11,651 nucleotides of DNA from Burkholderiaceae bacterium. GTDB lineage: Bacteria > Pseudomonadota > Gammaproteobacteria > Burkholderiales > Burkholderiaceae_C. A program made the position numbers and the translations under genes. The stretch spans positions 1 to 11,651 of the forward strand of contig JAISNB010000197.1 in the NCBI GenBank assembly GCA_031276435.1, read 5' to 3'. This document shows positions 1 to 6,131 of this stretch, piece by piece (position 1 is the first letter of the stretch; every line of letters starts with the position of its first letter). The notes below the pieces were generated by a model that saw only the letters and a program-made list of their open reading frames with translations, was not told the DNA's origin and did not search any database.

Positions 1-11
1 CCGCCGAGCGT

Positions 12-45
12 GGATTGCTTCGTCGCCACGCTCCTCGCAATGACG
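12..45 (-). repeat. Short dispersed palindromic repeat, left copy
   Basis: Read on the minus strand this begins CGTCATTGCGAGG and ends GCAATCC. The terminal ATTGC (14-18) and GCAAT (37-41) on the plus strand are complementary, so the unit can fold into an imperfect hairpin. The same CGTCATTGCGAGG start and GCAAT end recur in the opposite orientation at 11163-11196. From memory, units of this type are scattered between genes in many Gram-negative genomes. The unit lies just beyond the 3' end of the DUF1841 gene. The match between the two copies is seen directly; membership of a genome-wide family is inferred. Confidence 0.6.
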
Positions 46-135
46 GGGATTTTTGGGGTGGTCCGCTGATTCGCGTCCACGCCGCTGCCTTGTGGCTTGC
101 AATGCCGGGAAGTTGAGTGCGCCGCCGTCGCGCGC

Positions 136-570
136 TCAATCGCGCGTGGCGAGGCGCTGCACGCAGGCCACATAGGCCGCGCCGTCGGGCGCTTTGCGCG
201 CGCGCTGGGCCTCAAACAGCATCTGGCCCAAGCATTCCATGGCGGCGTGGTGGGCGGCGTGCAGGCTGCCCAGGCGTTTGGCCAGCAATTGCACGGCTTG
301 CCGGATACCTGCGGGCTGGTCGATGCCGCATTGCTCGCTGATTGACAGGTGCATGGAGATGTGCAGAAACGGGTTGTTCTGGCCGGACGTGTCGGGGTAG
401 GCGCGCGTCAGGGCGGCGTTGGCGTCGGCAAAGTCGGCGTGCCATTCGGGATGCTCGGCAATCCAGTCAGCGGCCAGGGCTTGCAGCGCATCCATGGGCT
501 GGCCCGCGCGGTGTCTGGCCCAGGCCGTGCAGAAAAAGTGGCGAACATCGGCTTGTGTGGGGTTGAACAT
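136..570 (-). CDS. DUF1841 family protein
   Basis: A 144-residue protein starting MFNPTQADVRHFF. It matches what I know of the DUF1841 family, small proteins of unknown function found mainly in betaproteobacteria. Family-like features are the N-terminal MFNP and RHFF block, LAADWIAEHPEWH around residues 32-44, NPFLHISMHLSISEQ at 66-80, DQPAGIR at 84-90, and a C-terminal helix with HHAAMECLGQMLFEAQR at 107-123. Length equals the usual family length and there is no signal peptide or membrane segment, so it is probably cytosolic. The ATG at 570 is chosen because it gives the family N terminus; no clear Shine-Dalgarno is visible. An open frame continues far upstream on this strand, but it lacks family sequence before residue 1. 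No biochemical role can be stated. Nothing connects it to the phosphate genes except proximity. Confidence 0.88.
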   Translation of the reverse strand: MFNPTQADVRHFFCTAWARHRAGQPMDALQALAADWIAEHPEWHADFADANAALTRAYPDTSGQNNPFLHISMHLSISEQCGIDQPAGIRQAVQLLAKRLGSLHAAHHAAMECLGQMLFEAQRARKAPDGAAYVACVQRLATRD

Positions 571-993
571 GGGACGTGTTGGCGTGGGCGATGGCCGGGC
601 TGGCGTTGCGCAATCGCGCATCGGAAACGAAAGTTTGCCATTGTCGCCCATGGCGGGGCGGATCGTGCCGCGAAAAGCAGGAAAGCCAAGCGCCAGCGCG
701 GGCGGTATGCGGTATGCTTGCTGTTGGCTGCGGGAAGTCCGGGCAATCCTGGCGGGCATCTCAGCCATGACAGCAGTTCCGCGCGTTCCCCTGCTCTTGC
801 CTTGCTGTGCGCAGAGCCTGGAGAGAGCCGTGCATCCATCATGGATATGAAGTGAAAATTCTTTGCCGCGCGATGAAAATATTTGCGTTGGCTGGTGGCC
901 CATGAAAATGAATGGAGCGCATTTGTTCATTCTGTGGCATTGGGTATCCGCTTGCGCGGGATTGGACTGGCAGCGTTGTGAGGTTTGTGGGAA
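571..993. other. Gene-poor stretch between DUF1841 and the AT-richer pocket
   Basis: I see no convincing gene here; the open frames on both strands look like random readings of GC-rich DNA. Visible details are a tandem 7-bp direct repeat GGTATGC at 704-710 and 711-717, and a fall in GC content from about 840 onward. From 841 to 997 there is a run of tiny frames linked by start/stop overlaps: 841-855 (4 codons plus stop), 852-905 (GTG start, 17 codons) and 902-997 (31 codons), the last ending in an ATGA overlap with the ATG at 994. I cannot place a confident promoter for either flanking gene. Confidence 0.5.
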
Positions 994-1566
994 ATGAAAA
1001 TCATGGATTTTGGCTGGATTGCTCTGGTCATTTTGTCTGTCATACTGTCTCGCATCCGCCTGAAGCGCAGAGAAAAAGAGATCATGAAGGCACTGCCTGT
1101 TTTTGCGCCACAGCACACATTTGACCATCTCTCGGTTGGACAGGCACGCGCAATGGTTGACGACGCAATTGCAAAGGGTGGAATATTGTTTGTGGAGCCT
1201 GCGGACAAGAATATTTCTTTTCCAGAGCAGCTTGGCCCAGCAGCCAGGGAGCTATTTTCAAGGTACAGTGTTTTGGAAACCAGGACGGGTTTCCAGTTGG
1301 CGTTGGCGCACATCAAGATTTCAGAGTATATCAACGGATATGCAACAATTGGGTATGCAGAGGATTGGGGCGTGGTTCAGGTGCCGTACAGTGATGATGT
1401 GTTTTTCATCGAGGGAGGAGAGGTCAGTATGGGGATTGAAATAGAGCGATTTCCCAGCATTTACCATTTGATCCTCGACGAAATCCAGCAAGATCATCCA
1501 TCCAGCACTCTGGAAACCACATCAAACACAGTGCCGCCATCATCCAGGGCCATGGATGCTTCGTAG
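994..1566 (+). CDS. Unrecognised protein with N-terminal membrane anchor
   Basis: A 190-residue protein I do not recognise. Residues about 5-21 (DFGWIALVILSVILSRI) form one hydrophobic segment followed by a basic RLKRREK stretch, which suggests an inner-membrane anchor with the rest in the cytosol by the positive-inside rule. The remainder looks like a compact mixed alpha/beta domain. The ATG at 994 is preferred over an in-frame TTG at 985 because an AGG at 981-983 sits at usable spacing. The last roughly 24 residues, rich in Ser and Thr, are encoded entirely inside the overlap with the convergent gene at 1494-1934 and look less protein-like than the body, so the end may have been extended by loss of an older stop. 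GC content is clearly lower than in the flanking genes, which is compatible with transfer. The fold may resemble small immunity-type proteins, but that is only an impression. Confidence 0.65.
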   Translation: MKIMDFGWIALVILSVILSRIRLKRREKEIMKALPVFAPQHTFDHLSVGQARAMVDDAIAKGGILFVEPADKNISFPEQLGPAARELFSRYSVLETRTGFQLALAHIKISEYINGYATIGYAEDWGVVQVPYSDDVFFIEGGEVSMGIEIERFPSIYHLILDEIQQDHPSSTLETTSNTVPPSSRAMDAS

Positions 1567-1934
1567 ACTGATTCGGCCAGAGAGGCAAAAGAATCATTTT
1601 CCGCAAAAACCAGTGCGCACATTGCACGCGCCTGGCTGAACAGAAGAAGTGCCTTTTTGTTTTCTTCTTCATCCGGTGATTCCCGCAAGCGCAAATAATC
1701 TTCATCCAGTTTTTCTGCCAGACGGTTCAGTTCAGCAGTCTGGCGCGGCGGCGGTTTTTCATTGCCTGACAGATGCCGCATGAAATCCTGCACGAAAGTA
1801 AATGTCGTCGGCATGGGGACTTTCCGGAAAACGAGCTTGCAGGCGGCCATGGCCGCTTCTTTTTGTTGAACGGCGCTGGCCACTTTCAATTTCTCAAAGA
1901 GTGCAGGGGCCACGGCCTCAAGACGGATCGTCAT
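1494..1934 (-). CDS. Unrecognised small, probably all-helical protein
   Basis: A 146-residue protein starting MTIRLEAVAPALFEKL. I do not recognise its family. The composition (many Ala, Glu, Leu and Lys; few Gly or Pro outside a KPPPRQ segment near residue 60) suggests a helical, soluble cytosolic protein without signal peptide. A strongly charged run (RLRESPDEEENKK) lies in the middle. The ATG at 1934 is preferred; a TTG one codon earlier (1937) is also possible. Its start lies 18 bp after the ppx stop on the same strand, so it may be co-transcribed with ppx, although the lower GC content sets it apart. Its last 24 codons overlap the 3' end of the opposite-strand gene at 994-1566. Of the two readings of the overlap, this strand looks the more natural protein. 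Function unknown. Confidence 0.65.
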   Translation of the reverse strand: MTIRLEAVAPALFEKLKVASAVQQKEAAMAACKLVFRKVPMPTTFTFVQDFMRHLSGNEKPPPRQTAELNRLAEKLDEDYLRLRESPDEEENKKALLLFSQARAMCALVFAENDSFASLAESVYEASMALDDGGTVFDVVSRVLDG

Positions 1935-1952
1935 CAAACAGGTTCCAGATGT

Positions 1953-3488
1953 TCAGTCGCGCCCGGATTTCAGGCGCAGTGTCCACGGGGTTTTGGCCCA
2001 GGCCGCCGCTTCTTGTTGCAGCAGCCAGGCCGATTGCGGCCAGGCATGCTGCCAGTGGGCGCCGCAGCGCAGCGTGAAGCAGCGCCCCGCGCCGTCGGCG
2101 TCGGGTTTGAGGCTCAGGCGGATGGATTGCAGGTCGGGGTCGGTGCGGGCGTGGCACAGGATGACGGCCAGCCGCAGCGCCATGAGCTGGTGCATGAAGG
2201 CGGCGTCGTCAAAGCGCGCTTCCAGTTTGCGCAGTTTGCCGCGGTGGCCGAGCACAAGCTGGCTAAGGTTGCGCAGCTCGTCCAGCGAGAAGCCGGGCGC
2301 GTCGGTGTTGCCCAGGATGTAGGCGCTGTGCTTGTGGTAGTCGGCGTGCGAGATGAGCGCGCCGATTTCCAGCAGTTGCGCGGCCCAGTGAAGCTGGCGC
2401 TCCTCCTGCATGGCGCGCGATTTGCCGCGCGGCGCGCCAGCGCCCGCCGCGCCTGTGTAGAGGTGGCGCGCTGTTTGGGCGACGCGCGCGGCTTGTTCGG
2501 CATCGGTTCTGAATTGCCGCGCCAGACGCTCGATGGATGCGGCGCGCACGTCGGTTTGCGTGTGCTCGCGGCTGAGCAGGTCGTACAGCGCGCCCTGGCG
2601 CAGCGCGCCGTCGGCGTATTGCAGGGTGTCGATTTCCAGCAGGTCGAACGCGGCGCGCAGCACGGCCAGTCCGCCGCCAATGACGCTTTTGCGCTCTTCC
2701 TTGACGCCTTCGATGCGGATGTTGTCCACGTGTCCGGCCTTGATGAGCCGCTCGCGCAGCCAGTTCAGTCCGGCGCGGTCGATCTGGCCGTCGGCACTGG
2801 CGCGGCCAGCGGCGGCCAGCACTTCGGCCACGGCGCTGATGGTGCCCGAGCAGCCGTAGGCGCGCTCCCAGCGTGCCTGGCTTTGCGCGTAAAGGCCCCG
2901 GGCGTCGTCCAGGATGGCTTTGGCGGCCACTTCGGCCACTTCAAAGGCGTGGGCGGTCAGGGCGCCATCGGCAAAGTAGCGCATCGACCAGGCCACGCTG
3001 CCCAGGCGGTAGCTTTCCATTTGCAGCGGGACGAAGCCCTGGCCCGTCACCAGTTCGGTGGAGCGCCCGCCAATGTCCATGACCAGGCGGCGCTCGCCCG
3101 ATTGCGGCAGCGCGTGCGCCGCGCCCTGATAGATCAGGCGCGCCTCTTCGCGGCCAGAGATGACGTCGATGGGAAAGCCCAGCGCCGCCTGGGCCTGGGC
3201 CAGAAAGCCCTCGCGGTTGCGCGCCTCGCGCAAAGTCTGCGTGGCGACGGCGCGCACCTGCGGCTGCGCAAAGCCCGCCAGCCGTTCGCCAAAGCGGGCC
3301 AGGCAGGCCAGTGCGCGCTCGATGGCCACTGGCGAGAGGTTGCGCGCCTCGTCCAGTCCGCTGCCCAGGCGCACGGTTTCCTTGAGGTATTCGGCGCGCT
3401 GGATTTGCCCGTGTTCGACGTAGCCAATTTCAAGGCGAAAGCTGTTGGAGCCGAGATCGACGGCGGCAAGACGGGAGCCGTTTTTCAT
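1953..3488 (-). CDS. ppx: Exopolyphosphatase (Ppx/GppA family)
   Basis: A 511-residue cytosolic enzyme that should release orthophosphate stepwise from the ends of polyphosphate; Ppx/GppA relatives can also hydrolyse pppGpp. The ASKHA-fold N-terminal domain shows the phosphate loop DLGSNSFRLEIG (residues 11-22), the SGREEARLIYQG block (111-122) whose glutamate pair E114/E115 includes the likely catalytic residue, and DIGGRSTEL (138-146). YGCSGT (211-216) and YADGALRQGALYDL (291-304) are also family blocks. The C-terminal HD-like domain contains LLEIGALISHADYHKHSAYIL (about 372-392). Length agrees with bacterial Ppx (about 500 residues). The ATG at 3488 gives the standard N terminus; an AGG lies upstream at weak spacing. 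It is transcribed away from the pst-pho cluster. The Pho box sits on the far side of the intergenic region and points towards pstS, so Pho control of ppx is not shown by the sequence. GppA is the alternative name; context favours Ppx. Confidence 0.93.
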   Translation of the reverse strand: MKNGSRLAAVDLGSNSFRLEIGYVEHGQIQRAEYLKETVRLGSGLDEARNLSPVAIERALACLARFGERLAGFAQPQVRAVATQTLREARNREGFLAQAQAALGFPIDVISGREEARLIYQGAAHALPQSGERRLVMDIGGRSTELVTGQGFVPLQMESYRLGSVAWSMRYFADGALTAHAFEVAEVAAKAILDDARGLYAQSQARWERAYGCSGTISAVAEVLAAAGRASADGQIDRAGLNWLRERLIKAGHVDNIRIEGVKEERKSVIGGGLAVLRAAFDLLEIDTLQYADGALRQGALYDLLSREHTQTDVRAASIERLARQFRTDAEQAARVAQTARHLYTGAAGAGAPRGKSRAMQEERQLHWAAQLLEIGALISHADYHKHSAYILGNTDAPGFSLDELRNLSQLVLGHRGKLRKLEARFDDAAFMHQLMALRLAVILCHARTDPDLQSIRLSLKPDADGAGRCFTLRCGAHWQHAWPQSAWLLQQEAAAWAKTPWTLRLKSGRD

Positions 3489-3518
3489 GTGATCAGAACC
3501 TGTTGACTGTCATTGCTG

Positions 3519-3539
3519 AAGCTGCTGCGCGAGCAGCTT
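3519..3539. other. Perfect 8-bp inverted repeat upstream of ppx
   Basis: AAGCTGCT (3519-3526) and AGCAGCTT (3532-3539) are exact reverse complements separated by GCGCG. The element is about 30 bp upstream of the ppx ATG, so in a ppx mRNA it would be a leader hairpin; as DNA it could be an operator. It is not followed by a T-run on either strand, so it is not a simple terminator. Confidence 0.45.
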
Positions 3540-3592
3540 ATCGGGGAGATGGGCGGGCCGGGCTTTGCAGCGCGGCTGCCCGCCTGCCCCTT

Positions 3593-3637
3593 CGGGTTGC
3601 AGAGGCGATCTCCAGCCAGATGGGCAACCCGTTTTTT
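3593..3637 (+). terminator. Rightward intrinsic-terminator-like hairpin
   Basis: CGGGTTGC (3593-3600) pairs perfectly with GCAACCCG (3624-3631), and six T residues (3632-3637) follow directly. The 23-nt loop is long for an intrinsic terminator. Immediately before it lies another strong hairpin (3543-3590) with arms GGGCGGGC and GCCCGCC. There is no rightward gene to its left that would need termination, because ppx reads the other way. It could end a small RNA, block antisense readthrough into pstS, or be fortuitous structure in the ppx leader. Confidence 0.4.
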
Positions 3638-3647
3638 GCGCGACGGC

Positions 3648-3656
3648 AGCATAGCA
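3648..3656 (-). promoter_or_regulatory. Candidate extended -10 element for ppx
   Basis: On the minus strand this reads TGCTATGCT, an extended -10 (TG, one base, TATGCT). No good -35 is found at the usual distance. Transcription would begin near 3641 and give ppx a leader of about 150 nt that includes the hairpins at 3519-3637. This is pattern matching only. Confidence 0.3.
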
Positions 3657-3864
3657 CTTGCTGCCCCAAGCGCCGCGCGGGCTTGCGCGCTTTGCGGGGC
3701 GCGCGGGCCGCTGCAGCCAGCGGGCGCGCTGTGTTGCGCGAACGCGATCGCGCGCCCGGCGGCGCCCGGCATGCGTGCCGATGGCAAAAATGACCGAACA
3801 CGGCTGGGCGCGACGCTCTGGAATCTTCTATCTTGTTGATTTAAAAGGAATTTTATTTTCCATC

Positions 3865-3898
3865 CTGTCACAAGCCTGTCACATGCGCGCCGTAAATT
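3865..3898 (+). promoter_or_regulatory. Pho box and -10 element driving the pst-pho cluster
   Basis: Two identical heptamers CTGTCAC (3865-3871 and 3876-3882) are separated by AAGC, giving the 11-bp periodicity and the sequence of the classical PhoB box (consensus CTGTCAT, four bases, CTGTCAT). Ten bases after the second heptamer is a -10-like TAAATT (3893-3898), the usual distance where PhoB replaces -35 recognition. An AT-rich tract (about 3826-3862) precedes the box and is conspicuous in GC-rich DNA. Transcription should begin near 3905, leaving a leader of about 30 nt before the pstS ATG. Phosphorylated PhoB, encoded downstream in the same cluster, is the expected activator, which makes the cluster autoregulated. 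Confidence 0.9.
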
Positions 3899-3934
3899 TA
3901 CCGGGTGTTTTTCAACCATGACCAGAGGCAGAGC

Positions 3935-4981
3935 ATGAAGCTTTCTCGCAATTTTGTTTTGGGTGGCGCAGCCGCCACCGCCATGGCGCTCAGCGGTTTT
4001 GCCGCACAAGCGCAAAGCGTAACGGGCGCTGGCGCCAGTTTTCCGGCGCCCCTGTATTCCAAGTGGGCCGCCGAGTACAACCGCGCCACTGGCGCCAAGG
4101 TGAACTACCAGTCGGTCGGCTCCGGCGCGGGCCTCAAGCAGATCGAGGCCAAAACCGTTGATTTTGGCGCTTCCGACATGCCGCTCAAGGACGAGGATCT
4201 GGCCGCCAAGGGACTGGTGCAGTTTCCCACCGTGGTGGGCGGCGTGATTCCGGTGGTCAATATCGAGGGCGTCAAGCCCGGCCAGCTCAAGCTGACCGGC
4301 CCCGTTCTTGCCGACATCTACCTGGGCAAGATCAGCAAGTGGAACGATCCGGCCATTGCGGCGCTGAACCCCGGCCTCAATCTGCCCGGCCAGGCCATTG
4401 CCGTGGTGCGCCGCGCCGACGGTTCAGGCTCCACCTTTGGCCTGACCAATTACCTCAGCCAGGTCAGCCCCGAGTGGAAGGCCAAGGTGGGCGAAGGCAC
4501 CGCCGTGAACTGGCCCACCGGCGCCGGTGGCAAGGGCAACGAAGGCGTGGCCGCGTTTGTGGGCAAACTGCCCAACTCGATCGGCTACGTGGAGTACGCC
4601 TACGTCAAGCAAAACAACATGACGTACACGCAACTGCAAAACGCGGCGGGCAAGTTTGTCAGTCCCAGCGACACCAGCTTCAAGGCCGCCGCCGCCGGGG
4701 CCGACTGGAGCCGCACTTTCTACCAGATCCTGGGCAACAAGCCGGGCGATGAATCCTGGCCCATCACCAGCGCCACCTTCATCCTGATGCACGTGGCGCA
4801 AGACAAGCCCGAGCAAGCCCGGCAGGCGCTCCGGTTCTTCGACTGGGCTTTCACCCATGGCGACAAGGCGGCAGCCGACCTGGTTTATGTGCCCATGCCC
4901 GATGGCGTCAAGACACTGATTCGCGAGCGCGCCTGGTCCCTGGTCAAGGACGCTTCCGGCAAAACCGTTGCCTACAAATAA
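3935..4981 (+). CDS. pstS: Periplasmic phosphate-binding protein PstS
   Basis: A 348-residue substrate-binding protein of the high-affinity phosphate ABC transporter. A Sec signal peptide is clear: MKLSRN, a hydrophobic Ala/Gly/Leu core, and a probable cleavage at AQA/QS near residue 27. There is no lipobox cysteine, so it should be a free periplasmic protein. The phosphate-site blocks are GAGASFPAPLY (31-41), SVGSGAG (60-66), DFGASDMPL (77-85) and RRADGSGSTFGLTNYL (159-174). Length matches the family. The ATG at 3935 is chosen because it begins the signal peptide and has AGAGG at 3924-3928; an in-frame GTG at 3905 falls at the expected transcription start. It is the first gene behind the Pho box and is followed by a 115-bp gap with hairpins, which fits the need for more PstS than channel subunits. 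Confidence 0.97.
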   Translation: MKLSRNFVLGGAAATAMALSGFAAQAQSVTGAGASFPAPLYSKWAAEYNRATGAKVNYQSVGSGAGLKQIEAKTVDFGASDMPLKDEDLAAKGLVQFPTVVGGVIPVVNIEGVKPGQLKLTGPVLADIYLGKISKWNDPAIAALNPGLNLPGQAIAVVRRADGSGSTFGLTNYLSQVSPEWKAKVGEGTAVNWPTGAGGKGNEGVAAFVGKLPNSIGYVEYAYVKQNNMTYTQLQNAAGKFVSPSDTSFKAAAAGADWSRTFYQILGNKPGDESWPITSATFILMHVAQDKPEQARQALRFFDWAFTHGDKAAADLVYVPMPDGVKTLIRERAWSLVKDASGKTVAYK

Positions 4982-4987
4982 GCCGGG

Positions 4988-5071
4988 CCACAACAACTGT
5001 GGAAAAAAGCGCGGGCAACCGCGTTGACCGCCGCGCGCCGCGGCACCAGGCTGGCCCGCCAGGGGCCAGCC
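4988..5071 (+). other. Three hairpins between pstS and pstC
   Basis: Three inverted repeats lie in the 115-bp gap: CCACA/TGTGG (4988-4992 with 4998-5002), GCCGCG/CGCGGC (5030-5035 with 5039-5044, loop CGC) and GGCTGGCCC/GGGCCAGCC (5049-5057 with 5063-5071, loop GCCAG). The last has a perfect 9-bp GC-rich stem. None is followed by a T-run, so complete intrinsic termination is unlikely. In transporter operons such hairpins often stabilise the upstream binding-protein mRNA or cause partial attenuation; that role is inferred here. Confidence 0.6.
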
Positions 5072-5162
5072 GCCCCGTTGAGAAAAAGCAAGCTCCATGT
5101 CAACCACCCTGAGTGCCTCAGCCGACGCCCTTACACTGCGGGGGCAATCTGAAAAGGCAAGC

Positions 5163-6131
5163 ATGTCCAGTCCTCCTCCCGTGCACAGGGCGCGCAGTGG
5201 CGCCGCGACAGAATGGCTTTTTGCGTGGGCGGCGCGGGGCGCGGCCCTGGTGACGCTGGGCCTGCTGGCCGCCATCATTGTTTTCCTTGTCGTGGGCGCG
5301 TGGCCCGCCATTTCGGCCTTCGGCCCGGGCTTTCTGACCAGTGCCGTGTGGGACCCGGTGGACGAGAAGTTTGGCGGCCTGGTGATGATTTACGGCACGC
5401 TGGCCACGTCTGCCATTGCGCTGGTGATCGCCGTTCCGGCGAGTTTTGGCATCGCGCTGTTTCTCACCGAGCTTTCCCCCAACTGGCTCAAACGCCCGCT
5501 AGGCACGGCCATTGAGCTGCTGGCGGCCATTCCGTCCATCGTCTACGGCATGTGGGGGCTGCTGGTGTTCTCGCCCATCCTGTCCAGATACGTGCAGCAG
5601 CCCATGCAACACTGGTTTGGCGACTGGCCTGTGCTGGGCACGCTGTTTTCAGGCTCGCCGGTGGGCATTGGCATTTTGTCGGCCGGGATCATTCTGGCCA
5701 TCATGATTATTCCGTTCATCGCCTCGGTGATGCGCGACGTGTTCGAGGTCACGCCCGCCCTGCTCAAGGAGTCGGCCTACGGCCTGGGTTCGACCACCTG
5801 GGAAGTGGTCTACAAGGTGGTTCTGCCCTACACCAAGGCCGGTGTGGTGGGCGGCATCATGCTCGGCCTGGGGCGCGCGCTGGGCGAGACCATGGCCGTG
5901 ACCTTTGTCATTGGCAATGCCAACCAGCTTGATTCCATCAGCCTGTTCGAGGCGGCCAACTCCATCACCTCCGCGCTGGCCAACGAGTTTTCCGAAACCG
6001 CCCCGGGCACGCTGCACCAGGCCTCGCTGATTTACCTGGGACTGGTGTTGTTCTTCATCACCTTCGTGGTGCTGGCGCTGTCCAAGCTGATGCTGGCCCG
6101 CCTTGAAAAAGGCGAAGGAGCCAAATCATGA
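5163..6131 (+). CDS. pstC: Phosphate ABC transporter permease PstC
   Basis: An inner-membrane channel subunit that pairs with PstA. From the ATG at 5163 it is 322 residues, close to the E. coli length of about 319. Hydrophobic segments are visible near residues 26-46, 72-100, 117-140, 166-190, 225-250 and 287-310. The cytoplasmic EAA-type loop that docks PstB is ESAYGLGSTTWEVVYKVVLP (203-222), followed by GRALGETMAVTFVIGNANQ (237-255), a signature of PstC with conserved Arg and Glu. An alternative ATG at 5097 adds 22 residues with no clear domain; the start at 5163 has an AAGG at 5154-5157 and better family length, so it is preferred. The two start contexts look alike (GAAAAAGCAAGC and GAAAAGGCAAGC). 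The stop overlaps the pstA start in ATGA, indicating translational coupling. Confidence 0.95.
   Translation: MSSPPPVHRARSGAATEWLFAWAARGAALVTLGLLAAIIVFLVVGAWPAISAFGPGFLTSAVWDPVDEKFGGLVMIYGTLATSAIALVIAVPASFGIALFLTELSPNWLKRPLGTAIELLAAIPSIVYGMWGLLVFSPILSRYVQQPMQHWFGDWPVLGTLFSGSPVGIGILSAGIILAIMIIPFIASVMRDVFEVTPALLKESAYGLGSTTWEVVYKVVLPYTKAGVVGGIMLGLGRALGETMAVTFVIGNANQLDSISLFEAANSITSALANEFSETAPGTLHQASLIYLGLVLFFITFVVLALSKLMLARLEKGEGAKS

Larger units (their letters stand above)
3489..3934. other. Divergent ppx-pstS intergenic region
   Basis: A 446-bp region with no convincing gene. From left to right it holds an 8-bp inverted repeat (3519-3539), a GC-rich hairpin (3543-3590), a rightward terminator-like hairpin (3593-3637), a leftward extended -10 candidate (3648-3656), another inverted repeat (GGGCGCGC at 3722-3729 with GCGCGCCC at 3750-3757), an AT-rich tract (about 3826-3862) and the Pho box promoter of pstS. 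Frames open on both strands here look like by-products of high GC and have no recognisable protein sequence. Confidence 0.6.

Noticed and set aside
136..1128. Extension of the DUF1841 frame to 330 codons on the minus strand
   Set aside because: Only the part from 570 downward has family sequence; the extra N-terminal part has no domain and runs into another gene's DNA.
1843..1856. 14-bp perfect palindrome GCGGCCATGGCCGC
   Set aside because: It lies within the coding sequence of the minus-strand gene encoding an Ala-rich stretch and needs no regulatory explanation.
1773..3506. Long plus-strand open frame (577 codons) opposite ppx
   Set aside because: It is the antisense reading of the clear ppx gene; its translation is rich in repeated Gly/Ala/Gln/Arg patterns and has no family motif.
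3507..3513. CTGTCAT heptamer near the ppx start as a second Pho box
   Set aside because: No second heptamer at 11-bp spacing on either side and it points away from ppx; a lone half-site is expected by chance.
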